DNA of 64,000 bases from an uncultured Alphaproteobacteria bacterium (GCA_905233975.1 CAJOGD010000004.1:1-64000), one strand, 5' to 3'; numbered from the stretch's first letter, positions 52,135 through 61,113 are shown. The notes: generated by a model not told the origin, from the sequence alone. A program made the numbers and translations.

Positions 52135-54438
52135 ATGACTTTTTACTTAAAAACATCTTTGTTAACATTGATTTTTGCAACGGCCGTATCAGGTTCGTTT
52201 GCGGCACCGACAGTTCGGGCGATTGGGGGTTCGAATACTGTGGTTGGTGCGGGTTCCAATACATCTGCGCGTGCGGGTTCTTTGCGTTCTGGGGGTGGGT
52301 ATGTCCGTCCGACAACCACCACGTCCGCCGCTGTTCAGAATACAACTGCGGCGACGCAATCGGCCACGTCGGGTTCATCGGTTAGTGCGGGAACGCCGGG
52401 ATTGAATCGTGGTTCTTCGACGACGTCGCGTTTGTCCATTGGTAAGTATATTGGCGCGCCGCGTTCAATCAGTACCGACGGTGTTGATGTCACCGGTATC
52501 GTGGAACGTATAGAAAGATTAGAAACGACAACCGAACGTATTGAATCCACGACCGAACGACTTGAAACAGAAAAACAGAATAACCTTAAAGGGACTGAAT
52601 TTATCACAGTTGACAATGATGAAGTTTGGTTGGAATTCGATGCTTTAAAGCAAGCGCTTGCGTTGCGTGATGGTCGTGAAGTTGAAATGGATACTACGTC
52701 CGCAGGTATAGTTTGGCATTATGTCGGTGAAACCGAATGGAATGTTTTGATTTCGTGGGACGATTTGAAAACCAATTTAGGCATTGCCGGCATAGAGTTT
52801 GATCTTTCGAGCAAATTGGATAAAAACCAAGGCACCGAAAACGCAAATCGTGTTATGACGGTTAATTCGTCGGGGGCTGTTGTGCCCGGTGAATATGTGT
52901 ATTCGCAAAGTCAAACAGATAACCTTTTGTCGGGCAAATTGGATAATACCGCGGATCCGGCAACCTATGGTGGGCGTGCATTGGTTGTGACGCCGACGGG
53001 TGAAATCTTGCCGTCCGGTGAATTTGTTGCATACAATCAAGACGCGGTGGACGTGAATCGTGTTTTGACGGTTGACGCGGCGGGACATGTGAAGCCGGAC
53101 AAGATTGTATATTCCGTTAGTGAAACAGATAGTTTGTTGGCGGCCAAGGTTGGTGCGAACCAAGGCACAGGGAACGCAGGCAAGGCGTTGGTTGTTGGTG
53201 CGGACGGTATTGTGACAACCGGCGATGTTAGCGTGGATATTACCGGAAAATTGGACGTGAACCAAGGTGCGGGGAATGTTGGCAAATCGTTGATTGTTGG
53301 TGCCGACGGAACTGTTGCACCGGGCGATGTTGATTTGTCAAGCCGCGTTGCCATTGACCAAGGCGCCGGGAACGTGGGCAAGGCGTTGGTTGTCGGTGCG
53401 GACGGTATGGTGACGACCGGCGATGTTACTGTGGATATTACCGGGAAATTGGATAGAAACCTTGGCGCGGGGAACGTGGGCAAATCGTTAATCATTGACG
53501 AACATGGTGATGTTATTCCGGGCGAAGTTGACCTGTCAAGTCGGGTTGCCGTTGCACAAGATTCCAATGACGCGGGCAAGGTTTTGATGATTAATGACGA
53601 AGGTAATGTTGTGCCGGGTAATGTCGACCTATCAAGTCGTGTTGCGGTTGCCCAAGGCGAAGATTACGCGGGTAAAGCATTGGTTGTTGATGCGGCGGGT
53701 AATGTGACGCCGTCCGGTGATTTTGTCAAAACGGCCCAAAATACCGATGACGCGGGCAAGTTTTTGACGATTGATGGCGAAGGTAATGTTGTGCCGGGTA
53801 ATGTTGATCTGTCGAGTCGTGTTGCGGTTGCGCAAAGTACCGAAGACGCGGGCAAGGTTTTGCTGATTAATAGCGAAGGCAACGTTGTGCCGGGTAATGT
53901 TGACCTGTCAAGTCGTGTTGCGGTTGCGCAAAGTACCGAGGACGCAGGCAAGGTTTTGCTGATTAATAGCGAAGGTAACGTTGCGCCGGGAACCATTGAT
54001 TTGTCGGGCAAAGTTGATGTCGCCCAAGGCGTAGGAAATGCGGGCAAAGCATTGGTCGTTGATTCGTCCGGTAATGTTTCGGCGACGGGTGAATTTTTGT
54101 CGGCGGCCGATTTGTCGGGCAAGGTCGATATTGCCCAAGGTGTCGAAAACGCCGGCAAGGCATTATTGATTGACGAAGAAGGTAATGTGACGGTTCGACG
54201 CATAAATTCGCACAGTTTGGGACTTGGCGCTTTGGCATACAGAGACAAGATTAAAAACGAAGACGTTGCGGACGATGCGGCCATAGAACGCGCCAAAATG
54301 GCGGCGGATATAACGGATACGCTGTATTGGATTGATCGTTGGCGTAACAGCACGACAACACTTGACGACAGCACGCGTTATGTTATGGCGATTGATGAAA
54401 CAGGTGCGCCGTCATGGTTCCGCGTGGTCGTGGAATAA
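52135..54438 (+). CDS. Large exported repeat protein, putative adhesin
   Basis: 767 aa. Start 52135 after AGAGAG; extended -10 TGATATAAT (TATAAT at 52104). Signal cleaved near S-F-A-A. Ser/Gly/Thr-rich head, a coiled segment (I-E-R-L-E-T-T-T-E-R), then about 14 repeats of roughly 32 residues with core D-L-S-S-R-V-A-V-A-Q and A-G-K-x-L-x-I-x-x-x-G-N-V-x-P-G. The C-terminus (about 695-767) is not repeated and ends W-F-R-V-V-V-E. Reminiscent of phage-fibre or trimeric-adhesin stalks. The repeat DNA can recombine. Confidence 0.75.
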   Translation: MTFYLKTSLLTLIFATAVSGSFAAPTVRAIGGSNTVVGAGSNTSARAGSLRSGGGYVRPTTTTSAAVQNTTAATQSATSGSSVSAGTPGLNRGSSTTSRLSIGKYIGAPRSISTDGVDVTGIVERIERLETTTERIESTTERLETEKQNNLKGTEFITVDNDEVWLEFDALKQALALRDGREVEMDTTSAGIVWHYVGETEWNVLISWDDLKTNLGIAGIEFDLSSKLDKNQGTENANRVMTVNSSGAVVPGEYVYSQSQTDNLLSGKLDNTADPATYGGRALVVTPTGEILPSGEFVAYNQDAVDVNRVLTVDAAGHVKPDKIVYSVSETDSLLAAKVGANQGTGNAGKALVVGADGIVTTGDVSVDITGKLDVNQGAGNVGKSLIVGADGTVAPGDVDLSSRVAIDQGAGNVGKALVVGADGMVTTGDVTVDITGKLDRNLGAGNVGKSLIIDEHGDVIPGEVDLSSRVAVAQDSNDAGKVLMINDEGNVVPGNVDLSSRVAVAQGEDYAGKALVVDAAGNVTPSGDFVKTAQNTDDAGKFLTIDGEGNVVPGNVDLSSRVAVAQSTEDAGKVLLINSEGNVVPGNVDLSSRVAVAQSTEDAGKVLLINSEGNVAPGTIDLSGKVDVAQGVGNAGKALVVDSSGNVSATGEFLSAADLSGKVDIAQGVENAGKALLIDEEGNVTVRRINSHSLGLGALAYRDKIKNEDVADDAAIERAKMAADITDTLYWIDRWRNSTTTLDDSTRYVMAIDETGAPSWFRVVVE
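53803..53994 (+). repeat. Tandem 96-bp repeats inside the adhesin gene
   Basis: Units at 53803-53898 and 53899-53994 are nearly identical. Less similar units extend on both sides (about 52780-54190). Confidence 0.85.
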
Positions 54439-54846
54439 TAGATAGAGTTTTTAAACAACGAACAAATAAAAAAGGATAGAAAGTAAAGATAGAGGGGAAA
54501 TCAAAAAATTAAAAATTGTCAGCAGATACGATGTCGCATCGCGTAGGTGGTTTTTAAACCTTGCTCTTGCGGCGGGAACGGGTGTTCGTCATACCGCTGT
54601 ATCGGGCCCCGCGAAAAACGCACAGCGTTTTTAGTGGGTGATTTCAAGCGGTATCTCCCTGGGGTTGCAGAGAGTTGGCCCGCGATAAAACTGACAAGAT
54701 ACCGGCTTTTGCCGGTATGACGGAAAGCTTTGGTAATAAAACAGGGACACAATCGCTGTTGAATGCCACAGAACAACGCATTAAATCCAATGTTCAATTG
54801 ACATTGGGGGTGGTGTGAAACAACAACAAACAAAAAAGGAAAAACA
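54439..54846. other. Non-coding stretch with a palindromic element
   Basis: 408 bases without a gene. 54587-54723 is a 137-bp element with inverted ends (CGTCATACCGC and GCCGGTATGACGG), an inner atacc ggc/gcc ggtat hairpin (54699-54718) and TACCGCT/AGCGGTA arms. The ends match the repeats at 35816 and 41764. The last 60 bases hold only the leader of the next gene, with an AAAAGGAAA site. Confidence 0.65.
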
Positions 54847-56217
54847 ATGAAAGTAAATGTAAAAGGATTGGCGTTTGTGGGCTTTGCCGCGGCGGTGTTC
54901 GCACAAAGCGCAATGGCAGCCATCACCTTGGGTGAAAATGATCCGAAGACAGTTACATCCAAGAAATACGTTGATGATAAAATCCCGAACGAATATGCAA
55001 TGACATACGGTGGTTCCACACATGCAGCGGAATCTACGGATGGGGCGGTCGTTCTTGGTAATGGACGTGGTCAGGTTAAATTTACAAAACTGAGTAATAG
55101 TTCCAATGAGGTTCATACAACAAGAGGTCAGGACGTTGTGGTCACCGGTAAAGCGGTTGCCGACGCAATGGCTGCGACGGTGAATTTGCAGGGTGATGTA
55201 GAAAAGCATACCGCTGTAGAAGATATAATGGGCGGCACAAATAATACCGACGTTGTTGGACATAAAGTCGTTGTCCCGGATGAGGCGGTTGCCGATACAT
55301 CGGCCAAGATTGTTAATACCGATTCTGCCGCGACGAATGAAACGATACACCAGAAAGACAAACTTGCAACGGCCGGTGCGGTCTATGACTATGCACAACC
55401 AAGGTTTACAACCGATTCCGGAACTAATAGCGTGTCTGTTGGATACAAAGAAGCTGGTTCGGATTCAACATGGGCAACATTGCAAACGGCGGCAAGTGGG
55501 ACGGCGACAAGTAATGCGAATTATGTTACCATGACCAAGGGTAGCGGTAATGTTTATACAATCAATCTTGCCGATGATCAGGTTGGAACAAATGGTGTCT
55601 CGGGTACTGGTATTACAAATGATATAACCTATAATTCAACTAAATTGACAACTGGTAAGGCGGTTTATGAATTTGTAATGGATCAGAATAAACAATGGCA
55701 ACCAAAGATTGAAGATAACAATGCCAATAAGTTTATGGTCGGTTATCAAACTTATGATTCTGGCAATAATGCTTATACCAACGGTTGGAAAGAGTTGAAA
55801 GCTTCGTCCAACGGAACATCTTCAAGTACGAACTATGTGACCATCAATGAAACAGCAACTGCCGGTGTTTATGCGGTCAACCTTGATACCGCACAGATTG
55901 CCACCACAGAGGCTTCTATTGGTTCTGATGCTGGTGTTGTTGGTTCAACGGCAAGTGCGCTTACTACGGCCGGGGCTGTTCATGACTATGCCGTCAGACA
56001 GAGTTGGGGCAGCGGCAATGCTGGCAAAACACTTGTCACAGATTCGAACGGTGATGTTACTGTGAGTAATGTTCCACGTGTTCCGGATATGCCGCCAGAA
56101 TGCGGAACATCGACCTCTGTCCATTGTGCGTTGGTTACCGTTGTTGATCAGGCTGCAAGCGGTAATACACCGGCGGTTATACACCTTGAATGGACGGTCA
56201 TGGCACAGGTGGATTAG
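54847..56217 (+). CDS. Large exported surface protein
   Basis: 456 aa, signal cleaved near A-M-A. After the signal comes P-K-T-V-T-S-K-K-Y-V-D-D-K-I, which resembles the K-T-A-T-S-L-K-Y-V segment of the three modular proteins. The body is Asn/Thr/Ser/Gly-rich with repeated blocks (T-A-G-A-V-Y-D-Y-A, T-G-K-A-V-Y-E-F-V, T-A-G-A-V-H-D-Y-A). The C-terminus has two Cys (C-G-T-S-T-S-V-H-C). Looks like a long beta-rich adhesin, next to the repeat protein at 52135. Confidence 0.72.
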   Translation: MKVNVKGLAFVGFAAAVFAQSAMAAITLGENDPKTVTSKKYVDDKIPNEYAMTYGGSTHAAESTDGAVVLGNGRGQVKFTKLSNSSNEVHTTRGQDVVVTGKAVADAMAATVNLQGDVEKHTAVEDIMGGTNNTDVVGHKVVVPDEAVADTSAKIVNTDSAATNETIHQKDKLATAGAVYDYAQPRFTTDSGTNSVSVGYKEAGSDSTWATLQTAASGTATSNANYVTMTKGSGNVYTINLADDQVGTNGVSGTGITNDITYNSTKLTTGKAVYEFVMDQNKQWQPKIEDNNANKFMVGYQTYDSGNNAYTNGWKELKASSNGTSSSTNYVTINETATAGVYAVNLDTAQIATTEASIGSDAGVVGSTASALTTAGAVHDYAVRQSWGSGNAGKTLVTDSNGDVTVSNVPRVPDMPPECGTSTSVHCALVTVVDQAASGNTPAVIHLEWTVMAQVD

Positions 56218-56302
56218 TTTCGTTTAACGATGATGGTATTCATATAACCATAGGAGTGTGAATAAAAAAAAGAAAAAAGTTGTTTTAATTGTGTCCTTAT
56301 GG

Positions 56303-56338
56303 TGATGGCGGGGTGTTCCTCTTCCGCCATCATTTTTT
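56303..56338 (+). terminator. Intrinsic terminator
   Basis: gatggcgg/ccgccatc and T6, about 90 bases after the surface-protein gene. Confidence 0.85.
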
Positions 56339-56421
56339 GCATGCGGTTTTTGTTCCGATGTGCTTGAAAATTTATTTCTGATAATTATATATACGGCAAC
56401 GATAAAACAAGGAGTCAGAAA

Positions 56422-58482
56422 ATGGATCCAGAAGCACAAATGCAAGAAACCCCAGATCAGGCGATTGCAAAATATACAACAGATTTTACTAAACTTGCCG
56501 CCGACGGAAAATTGGATCCCGTAATCGGACGTGATGAAGAAATTCGTCGCACGATTCAGGTGTTGTCGCGGCGCACGAAAAATAATCCGGTTCTGATTGG
56601 CAACCCCGGTGTCGGTAAAACCGCGATTGTTGAAGGACTTGCCGAACGTATTATTTCGCGCGACATTCCGGAAAATTTACAGAATAAAAAACTATTGTCC
56701 TTGGACATGGGCGCACTTATGGCCGGCGCAATGTTCCGCGGTCAATTCGAAGCGCGTTTCAAGGCGATTCTAAAGGCCGTCAAAGATGCGGACGGTGGAA
56801 TCATTTTGTTCATCGATGAATTGCACACACTGGTTGGTGCCGGCAAAGGTGAGGGCAGCATGGACGCCGGCAACCTGATTAAACCGATGCTCGCGCGGGG
56901 CGAATTGCACTGTTTGGGTGCGACGACACTTGACGAATATCGGCAATACATTGAAAAAGACCCGGCATTGGCGCGACGTTTTCAGCCCGTTTATATTGAT
57001 GAACCGACCGTTGATGATACGATTTCAATCTTACGCGGACTCAAAGAAAAATACGAAGGGCACCATGGTGTGCGTATTTCCGATAGCGCGCTTGTTGCGG
57101 CGGTGCGGTTGTCGAACCGTTATATCACCGATCGTTTTTTGCCGGACAAGGCGATTGACCTTATTGACGAAGCGGCCGCGCGCGTGCGGATAGAGGTTGC
57201 GTCAAAGCCCGAGGCACTGGACGAAGTTGACCGGCATTTAATGCAACTTAAAATCGAACAACAGGCGTTAAAGAAAGAAAAAGATGAAGAGTCAAAAAAA
57301 CGTCTTGGCGATTTGGAAAAACTGATTGCGGAATTGAATCGGCGGTCAACCGAAATGACAAATGAATGGCGCGCCGAACAAGAAAAAATGCGCGGGCTTT
57401 CGGACGCGATGGCGGCGTTGGACGCGGCCAAGGCAGAGGTTGCCGCGGCGATGCGAAATGGCGACTATGAAAAGGCGTCCGCGTTGCAATATGGGAAAAT
57501 TCCAGAGTTAGAAGAAAAAATCAAAAAGATGAATACTGAATCGCGCGAATATAAAACGGTTCTGCCCGAACATATCGCCGCGGTGGTAAGCAAGTGGACC
57601 GGTGTCCCCGCGGAAAGGCTTTCGGTGGCGGAACAATCGAAACTGTTGAACATCGAAGACGAATTGCGCAAACGTGTTGTGGGCCAGGACGAAGCGCTTT
57701 CGGTTGTGTCGCGTGCGATTCGTCGTTCGCGTGCGGGGTTATCTGATCCGCGTCGTCCGTCGGGCAGTTTCATGTTCCTGGGGCCCACCGGCGTTGGTAA
57801 GACCGAGGTTGCCAAGGCACTCGCCGAATATCTGTTTAACGACGATACCGCGATGACCCGAATCGATATGAGTGAATATATGGAACCGCATTCGGTTGCG
57901 CGTCTGATTGGGGCGCCCCCGGGGTATGTCGGATATGACCAAGGTGGCGTGCTGACTGAATCTGTGCGTCGGCGGCCGTATCAGGTTTTGCTGTTCGATG
58001 AAATCGAAAAGGCGAATCCGGACGTGTTTAATGTGTTCCTGCAAATACTGGACGACGGGCGTTTAACGGACGGCCAGGGTCATGTTGTGAACTTTACGAA
58101 CACGATAATTATCATGACCAGCAACTTGCCCGATATGAATGCGGTGCGCAAACAGTTCCGGCCGGAATTTATCAACCGAATCGATGAAATCATATTCTTT
58201 AACCAACTGGGCAAAGATGTGATGGCGGACATCGTAAAGATTCAACTGCGGGGCCTAAGGTCGCGTTTGGCGGCGCGGCGTATCGAATTGGATATTTCGG
58301 ACGAAGCGATAAAATGGCTTGGCGAACATGGATATAATCCGGTGTTCGGGGCGCGACCGCTGAAACGCCTTATTACATCGATGGTCGAAGATAAAATCGC
58401 AGACCTGATTTTGTCCGATGCTGTGGGTGAGGGCGCAACAGTGCACATCACAACGCATGGGAAAGATTTGGTCGTGAAATAA
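56422..58482 (+). CDS. clpB: ClpB-type disaggregase without N-domain
   Basis: 686 aa. AAA1: G-N-P-G-V-G-K-T-A and [10 protein letters not shown]. The coiled-coil M-domain (about 265-375) marks ClpB rather than ClpA. AAA2: G-P-T-G-V-G-K-T-E and [10 protein letters not shown]. Usual ClpB is about 860 aa; here the first 145 residues (substrate-binding N-domain) are missing. The protein begins at the linker before AAA1, after AAGGAGTCAG. ClpB made from an internal start is known in E. coli, but here only the short form is encoded. Confidence 0.92.
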   Translation: MDPEAQMQETPDQAIAKYTTDFTKLAADGKLDPVIGRDEEIRRTIQVLSRRTKNNPVLIGNPGVGKTAIVEGLAERIISRDIPENLQNKKLLSLDMGALMAGAMFRGQFEARFKAILKAVKDADGGIILFIDELHTLVGAGKGEGSMDAGNLIKPMLARGELHCLGATTLDEYRQYIEKDPALARRFQPVYIDEPTVDDTISILRGLKEKYEGHHGVRISDSALVAAVRLSNRYITDRFLPDKAIDLIDEAAARVRIEVASKPEALDEVDRHLMQLKIEQQALKKEKDEESKKRLGDLEKLIAELNRRSTEMTNEWRAEQEKMRGLSDAMAALDAAKAEVAAAMRNGDYEKASALQYGKIPELEEKIKKMNTESREYKTVLPEHIAAVVSKWTGVPAERLSVAEQSKLLNIEDELRKRVVGQDEALSVVSRAIRRSRAGLSDPRRPSGSFMFLGPTGVGKTEVAKALAEYLFNDDTAMTRIDMSEYMEPHSVARLIGAPPGYVGYDQGGVLTESVRRRPYQVLLFDEIEKANPDVFNVFLQILDDGRLTDGQGHVVNFTNTIIIMTSNLPDMNAVRKQFRPEFINRIDEIIFFNQLGKDVMADIVKIQLRGLRSRLAARRIELDISDEAIKWLGEHGYNPVFGARPLKRLITSMVEDKIADLILSDAVGEGATVHITTHGKDLVVK

Positions 58483-58496
58483 TTAAAAGTATAGGC

Positions 58497-58543
58497 AAAG
58501 GGCGCAAAAGTGAAAAGAATACTTGACTTTGCGCCTTTTTTGT
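58497..58543 (+). terminator. Terminator after clpB
   Basis: ggcgcaaa/tttgcgcc arms (58501-58508, 58528-58535) and T6. The 3' arm also holds a TTGACT word that could be the rpmB -35. Confidence 0.8.
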
Positions 58544-58577
58544 TATAAATTATCCCGGCAATTATAAAGGATTTGAT

Positions 58578-58949
58578 ATGCCACGTGTATGTAAAGTTAC
58601 AGGTAAAAAGACAGAAGTTGGTATGAATGTATCGCATTCTGAACGTCATACAAAGCGTACGTTCTTGCCGAATCTGCATATGTTAAAGTTCCATAGTGAT
58701 ATATTGGGACGTGATTTTTCGTTGCGCCTTTCGGCCGCGGGTTTGCGGACACTCACTAAACATGGCGGTTTGGATGCCTATGTCATGGCAAAGCCGATTT
58801 CACGTCTGACACCGGAAATGGCGGAAATTAAACGCGCGATTGTTAAAAAGAATGGCGTTCCGGCAAAACCGGCGAAAAAACCAACGCACAAGGCGAATCG
58901 CAGTGCGCGCTTGGTAAAAAAAGTTGCGGCAAAGACAACCGCAAAATAA
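58578..58949 (+). CDS. rpmB: 50S ribosomal protein L28, extended
   Basis: 123 aa. It starts M-P-R-V-C-K-V-T-G-K-K and has V-S-H-S-E-R-H-T-K-R-T-F-L-P-N-L and L-S-A-A-G-L-R-T-L. The last 25 residues are a Lys/Ala/Pro-rich extension (P-A-K-P-A-K-K-P-T-H-K) beyond the usual alphaproteobacterial length near 98. Confidence 0.95.
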   Translation: MPRVCKVTGKKTEVGMNVSHSERHTKRTFLPNLHMLKFHSDILGRDFSLRLSAAGLRTLTKHGGLDAYVMAKPISRLTPEMAEIKRAIVKKNGVPAKPAKKPTHKANRSARLVKKVAAKTTAK

Positions 58950-58958
58950 AAGTCGTCT

Positions 58959-59043
58959 GGCCCTGTGGTGGAATTGGTAGACGCGCTTGACTCAAAATCA
59001 AGTTCCGCAAGGAGTGTCGGTTCAAGTCCGACCAGGGCCACCA
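58959..59043 (+). tRNA. tRNA-Leu (CAA anticodon)
   Basis: 85 nt with encoded CCA. Acceptor ggccctg/cagggcc, D-arm with TGGTAGA, anticodon stem cttga/tcaag with loop ctcaaaa (CAA), a long variable arm, and T-arm gtcgg/ccgac. The 3' end is duplicated at 60067. Confidence 0.97.
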
Positions 59044-59146
59044 CCAATTTTCGTTAATAAAAAATCGCCGAGTGCCTCGCCGTAGCATTGGCCGCAAGAA
59101 TAAACTTTACGACTTGCGGCGGAGGCGGGCAGTGGCAAATATTAAA

Positions 59147-59371
59147 TTACTTTGGCTTTGTTTCTTTCTTGCAACGTTTTAAACAAAAACCGTAATAAAA
59201 TAAAGAAGATAATACATTTTCTGGTATCAGTTTTGTTCCTTGTTCGCAGCGAAACAATTCGCGTTGCGATAGGCCAAACATTTTCGCGGCGTCGCACATT
59301 TTTATGCAACTGTCACGTCGTGCTTTGCGTAACATCGTACCAAAATATTTTGCATCAACCAACATAACCAT
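59147..59371 (-). CDS. Small XRE-like helix-turn-helix protein, second copy
   Basis: 74 aa. Start 59371 after AAAGGAG; the earlier start at 59404 lies in the RNA terminator. Same fold and tail as the 25820 gene (A-A-K-M-F-G, E-x-G-T, G-F-C-L-K-R-C-K-K). Position 20 onward has C-I-K-M-C in place of G-I-N-T-R, so DNA or partner choice may differ. Sits in the tRNA-Leu islet behind class I RNA copy B. Confidence 0.8.
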   Translation of the reverse strand: MVMLVDAKYFGTMLRKARRDSCIKMCDAAKMFGLSQRELFRCEQGTKLIPENVLSSLFYYGFCLKRCKKETKPK

Positions 59372-59385
59372 TTTTACTCCTTTTG

Positions 59386-59533
59386 TTATTAAAAATACCG
59401 TCAAAAGACGGTTGGAGGCTGAAAAGCTGTTAGGATACAGTGTTGCTTATTCTATATATTCGCAACCCTCCAACCAAGTGGAGTTATAATCCTAAGAGGC
59501 TTTCAGACCCCGCATTAGGCACCGCCTTTTGCA
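59386..59533 (-). ncRNA. Class I structured RNA, copy B
   Basis: About 148 nt. Plus-strand positions: P1 59499-59506 with 59419-59427 (gctttcag/ctgaaaagc, one bulge), P2 59489-59495 with 59430-59436 (atcctaa/ttaggat), P3 59468-59483, P4 59462-59466 with 59442-59446 (gcaac/gttgc). Alternative pairing 59467-59475 with 59410-59418. Terminator 59397-59412. First 25 nt (GGCGGTGCCTAATGCGGGGTCT) are the same as in copy A, whereas P1, P2 and P4 bases differ and stay paired. Confidence 0.85.
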
Positions 59534-59539
59534 ACTGGT

Positions 59540-59568
59540 ATTATAATAAATGAAACGGCATGTTGCAA
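59540..59568 (-). promoter_or_regulatory. Promoter of class I RNA copy B
   Basis: Minus-strand TTGCAA (59568-59563), 17 bp, TATAAT (59545-59540), the same boxes and spacing as copy A. Confidence 0.85.
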
Positions 59569-59690
59569 TGGAAATATGTTGATGATTGATTACATCGCGA
59601 AAATTACGGCGCCGGCGTCATCTGGTGTTTCCTATTGTGTTATATCGTGATTTTGTGCTATAATTCGACGGTAAAGAAAAGGGGAAATAT

Positions 59691-60041
59691 ATGAAAAAAT
59701 TATTTTTGTTGCCGATTGCGTTGTTATTGGCCGCGTGTGGTGATAACGGGTATCAAGAAACGGGTTTGTTGTGTGAAGATGCAGAGCATAATTCTGGCGA
59801 TGCGCAGATTACTTTGGATGTTGACGCGACCAAGGAAATTGCCAATGTTGTTGTGAATGGCGAACGTGTTGTGTTGAAATCCGAAGGCCAAAAAGATTCA
59901 ACTTATATCAGTTATTATGGGGCAAATGCCGCAGGTGAACAAATAAAGTTAAATATCATCTTTACTGATAACGAAAAAAGTGTTCAATATATGCTTGGGA
60001 TAAATTCTGATGAAAGCACGTACGGGTGTTTCAAGAAATAA
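59691..60041 (+). CDS. Small lipoprotein
   Basis: 116 aa. Lipobox L-L-A-A-C (Cys 17). Beta-rich body with a second Cys pair (L-L-C-E, Y-G-C-F). Extended -10 TGCTATAAT at 59656-59664 and AAAGGGGAAA before the start. Lies inside the tRNA-Leu islet. Family not known. Confidence 0.7.
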   Translation: MKKLFLLPIALLLAACGDNGYQETGLLCEDAEHNSGDAQITLDVDATKEIANVVVNGERVVLKSEGQKDSTYISYYGANAAGEQIKLNIIFTDNEKSVQYMLGINSDESTYGCFKK

Positions 60042-60094
60042 TTGTCATTCCGGACTTGGTCCGGAACCGACCAGGGCCACCACCAAAAATTGTT

Positions 60095-60208
60095 AATGCG
60101 CACAATAAAGTGCGCATTTAAAATTTTTGAGTGTCGCGGCGGAGTGCGCAACGCGCACGAAGACGGACAAGTGCAAATTTAACCCGCACAATAAAGTGCG
60201 GGTTAAAA
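60095..60208. terminator. Two perfect hairpins after the islet
   Basis: aatgcgcac/gtgcgcatt (60095-60118) and aacccgcac/gtgcgggtt (60181-60204), both with the loop AATAAA. The second can end the minus-strand protease gene. Confidence 0.7.
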
Positions 60209-60230
60209 GATTTCGATTACAGAAATAATG

Positions 60231-61064
60231 TTATTTTTGTTCCCTTGCGTTATAGTCAGCCATCATTTTTTGCACTGTGGCCGGCAAATTCGTTTTTATA
60301 ACCTCTGGTGTTATATAGGCATTTGCGAACGAATCTTTGAAATCTTCGCGGACGGGCCGTTTGATGAATTCATAGCAAATAAAATCGACTATGCGTTCTT
60401 TTAAATCTTGGGGAACGCCGTATTCGCGAATAATCGGCATTTCTATGAGTGTGTGTACAAATTCATGAAATACCAGACTAAATATTTTTTCTTTATCATC
60501 GAAAGGATTTTCCGCGCTAAAAGACGGGTTGTTTACGCCGAAAATTATTAGTGCAGGTTGTTCGCCTATTTGTGGGTTATACTTACTACTGTAATCTATA
60601 GAGTACAGTATTGCCAATTTCTCCGGCATTTGCGCATTCCATGATGACAAAAGCGGTACAAGATATTCATTGGTTTTGCGTTCAAGTTCCGGTATTACAT
60701 ACTGTTGAAATACGTTATCAAGGCGCATCAGAGTATCAGCATCATACAATTCGTTTATGAAAATATTACGATAATGTTCGATATCTTCGTCGGTCAATTG
60801 TTCTTTGTTGAACATATCTTCCATATCTTTATTGCCCGGCACAGGAATAAATGTGTCGGGTTTATGATAGAATTGTTTAAGTCGTGTATGATACATGTTG
60901 TGACTATTGAAAATATGCTCCCATGCTTCTTCGGCGTTTAGCGGTCGTGTGGTGATTTCCATGGTTCCATTCTCTGTTTTTAAATGGTGTTTGCTGGTAT
61001 TTGTATCGACATTATCACATGCGGTTAAAAACAGCACACCAAGTAAAGCAATAATTTTTTTCAT
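60231..61064 (-). CDS. Putative zinc metalloprotease lipoprotein
   Basis: 277 aa. Start 61064 after AAAAGGAAT. Lipobox L-F-L-T-A-C. Body is a paralogue of the 28185 protein: R-P-L-N-A-E-E-A-W, F-H-E-F-V-H-T-L-I-E (zincin motif), P-Q-D-L-K-E-R-I-V-D and the shared tail. Membrane-anchored version versus the cytoplasmic one. Substrate unknown. Confidence 0.7.
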   Translation of the reverse strand: MKKIIALLGVLFLTACDNVDTNTSKHHLKTENGTMEITTRPLNAEEAWEHIFNSHNMYHTRLKQFYHKPDTFIPVPGNKDMEDMFNKEQLTDEDIEHYRNIFINELYDADTLMRLDNVFQQYVIPELERKTNEYLVPLLSSWNAQMPEKLAILYSIDYSSKYNPQIGEQPALIIFGVNNPSFSAENPFDDKEKIFSLVFHEFVHTLIEMPIIREYGVPQDLKERIVDFICYEFIKRPVREDFKDSFANAYITPEVIKTNLPATVQKMMADYNAREQK

Positions 61065-61113
61065 TTTTATTCCTTTTGTTTTACTGTGTGATTTTATCAT
61101 ATGTTTTCAATAA

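Larger units (their letters stand above)
59028..60086. repeat. Direct repeat of the tRNA-Leu 3' end
   Basis: ccgaccagggccaccaccaa occurs at 59028-59047 and again at 60067-60086 (20 of 20). Similar sequence continues beyond both copies for about 100 bases (GAGTG, CGGCG and AGTGCAAAT words in the same order). The segment between carries an XRE gene, class I RNA B and a lipoprotein, and looks like a small inserted islet with att-type ends. Confidence 0.75.

Noticed and set aside
53803-53994. CRISPR-like array
   Set aside because: Repeats are in-frame protein coding with no spacers; no cas genes in the window.
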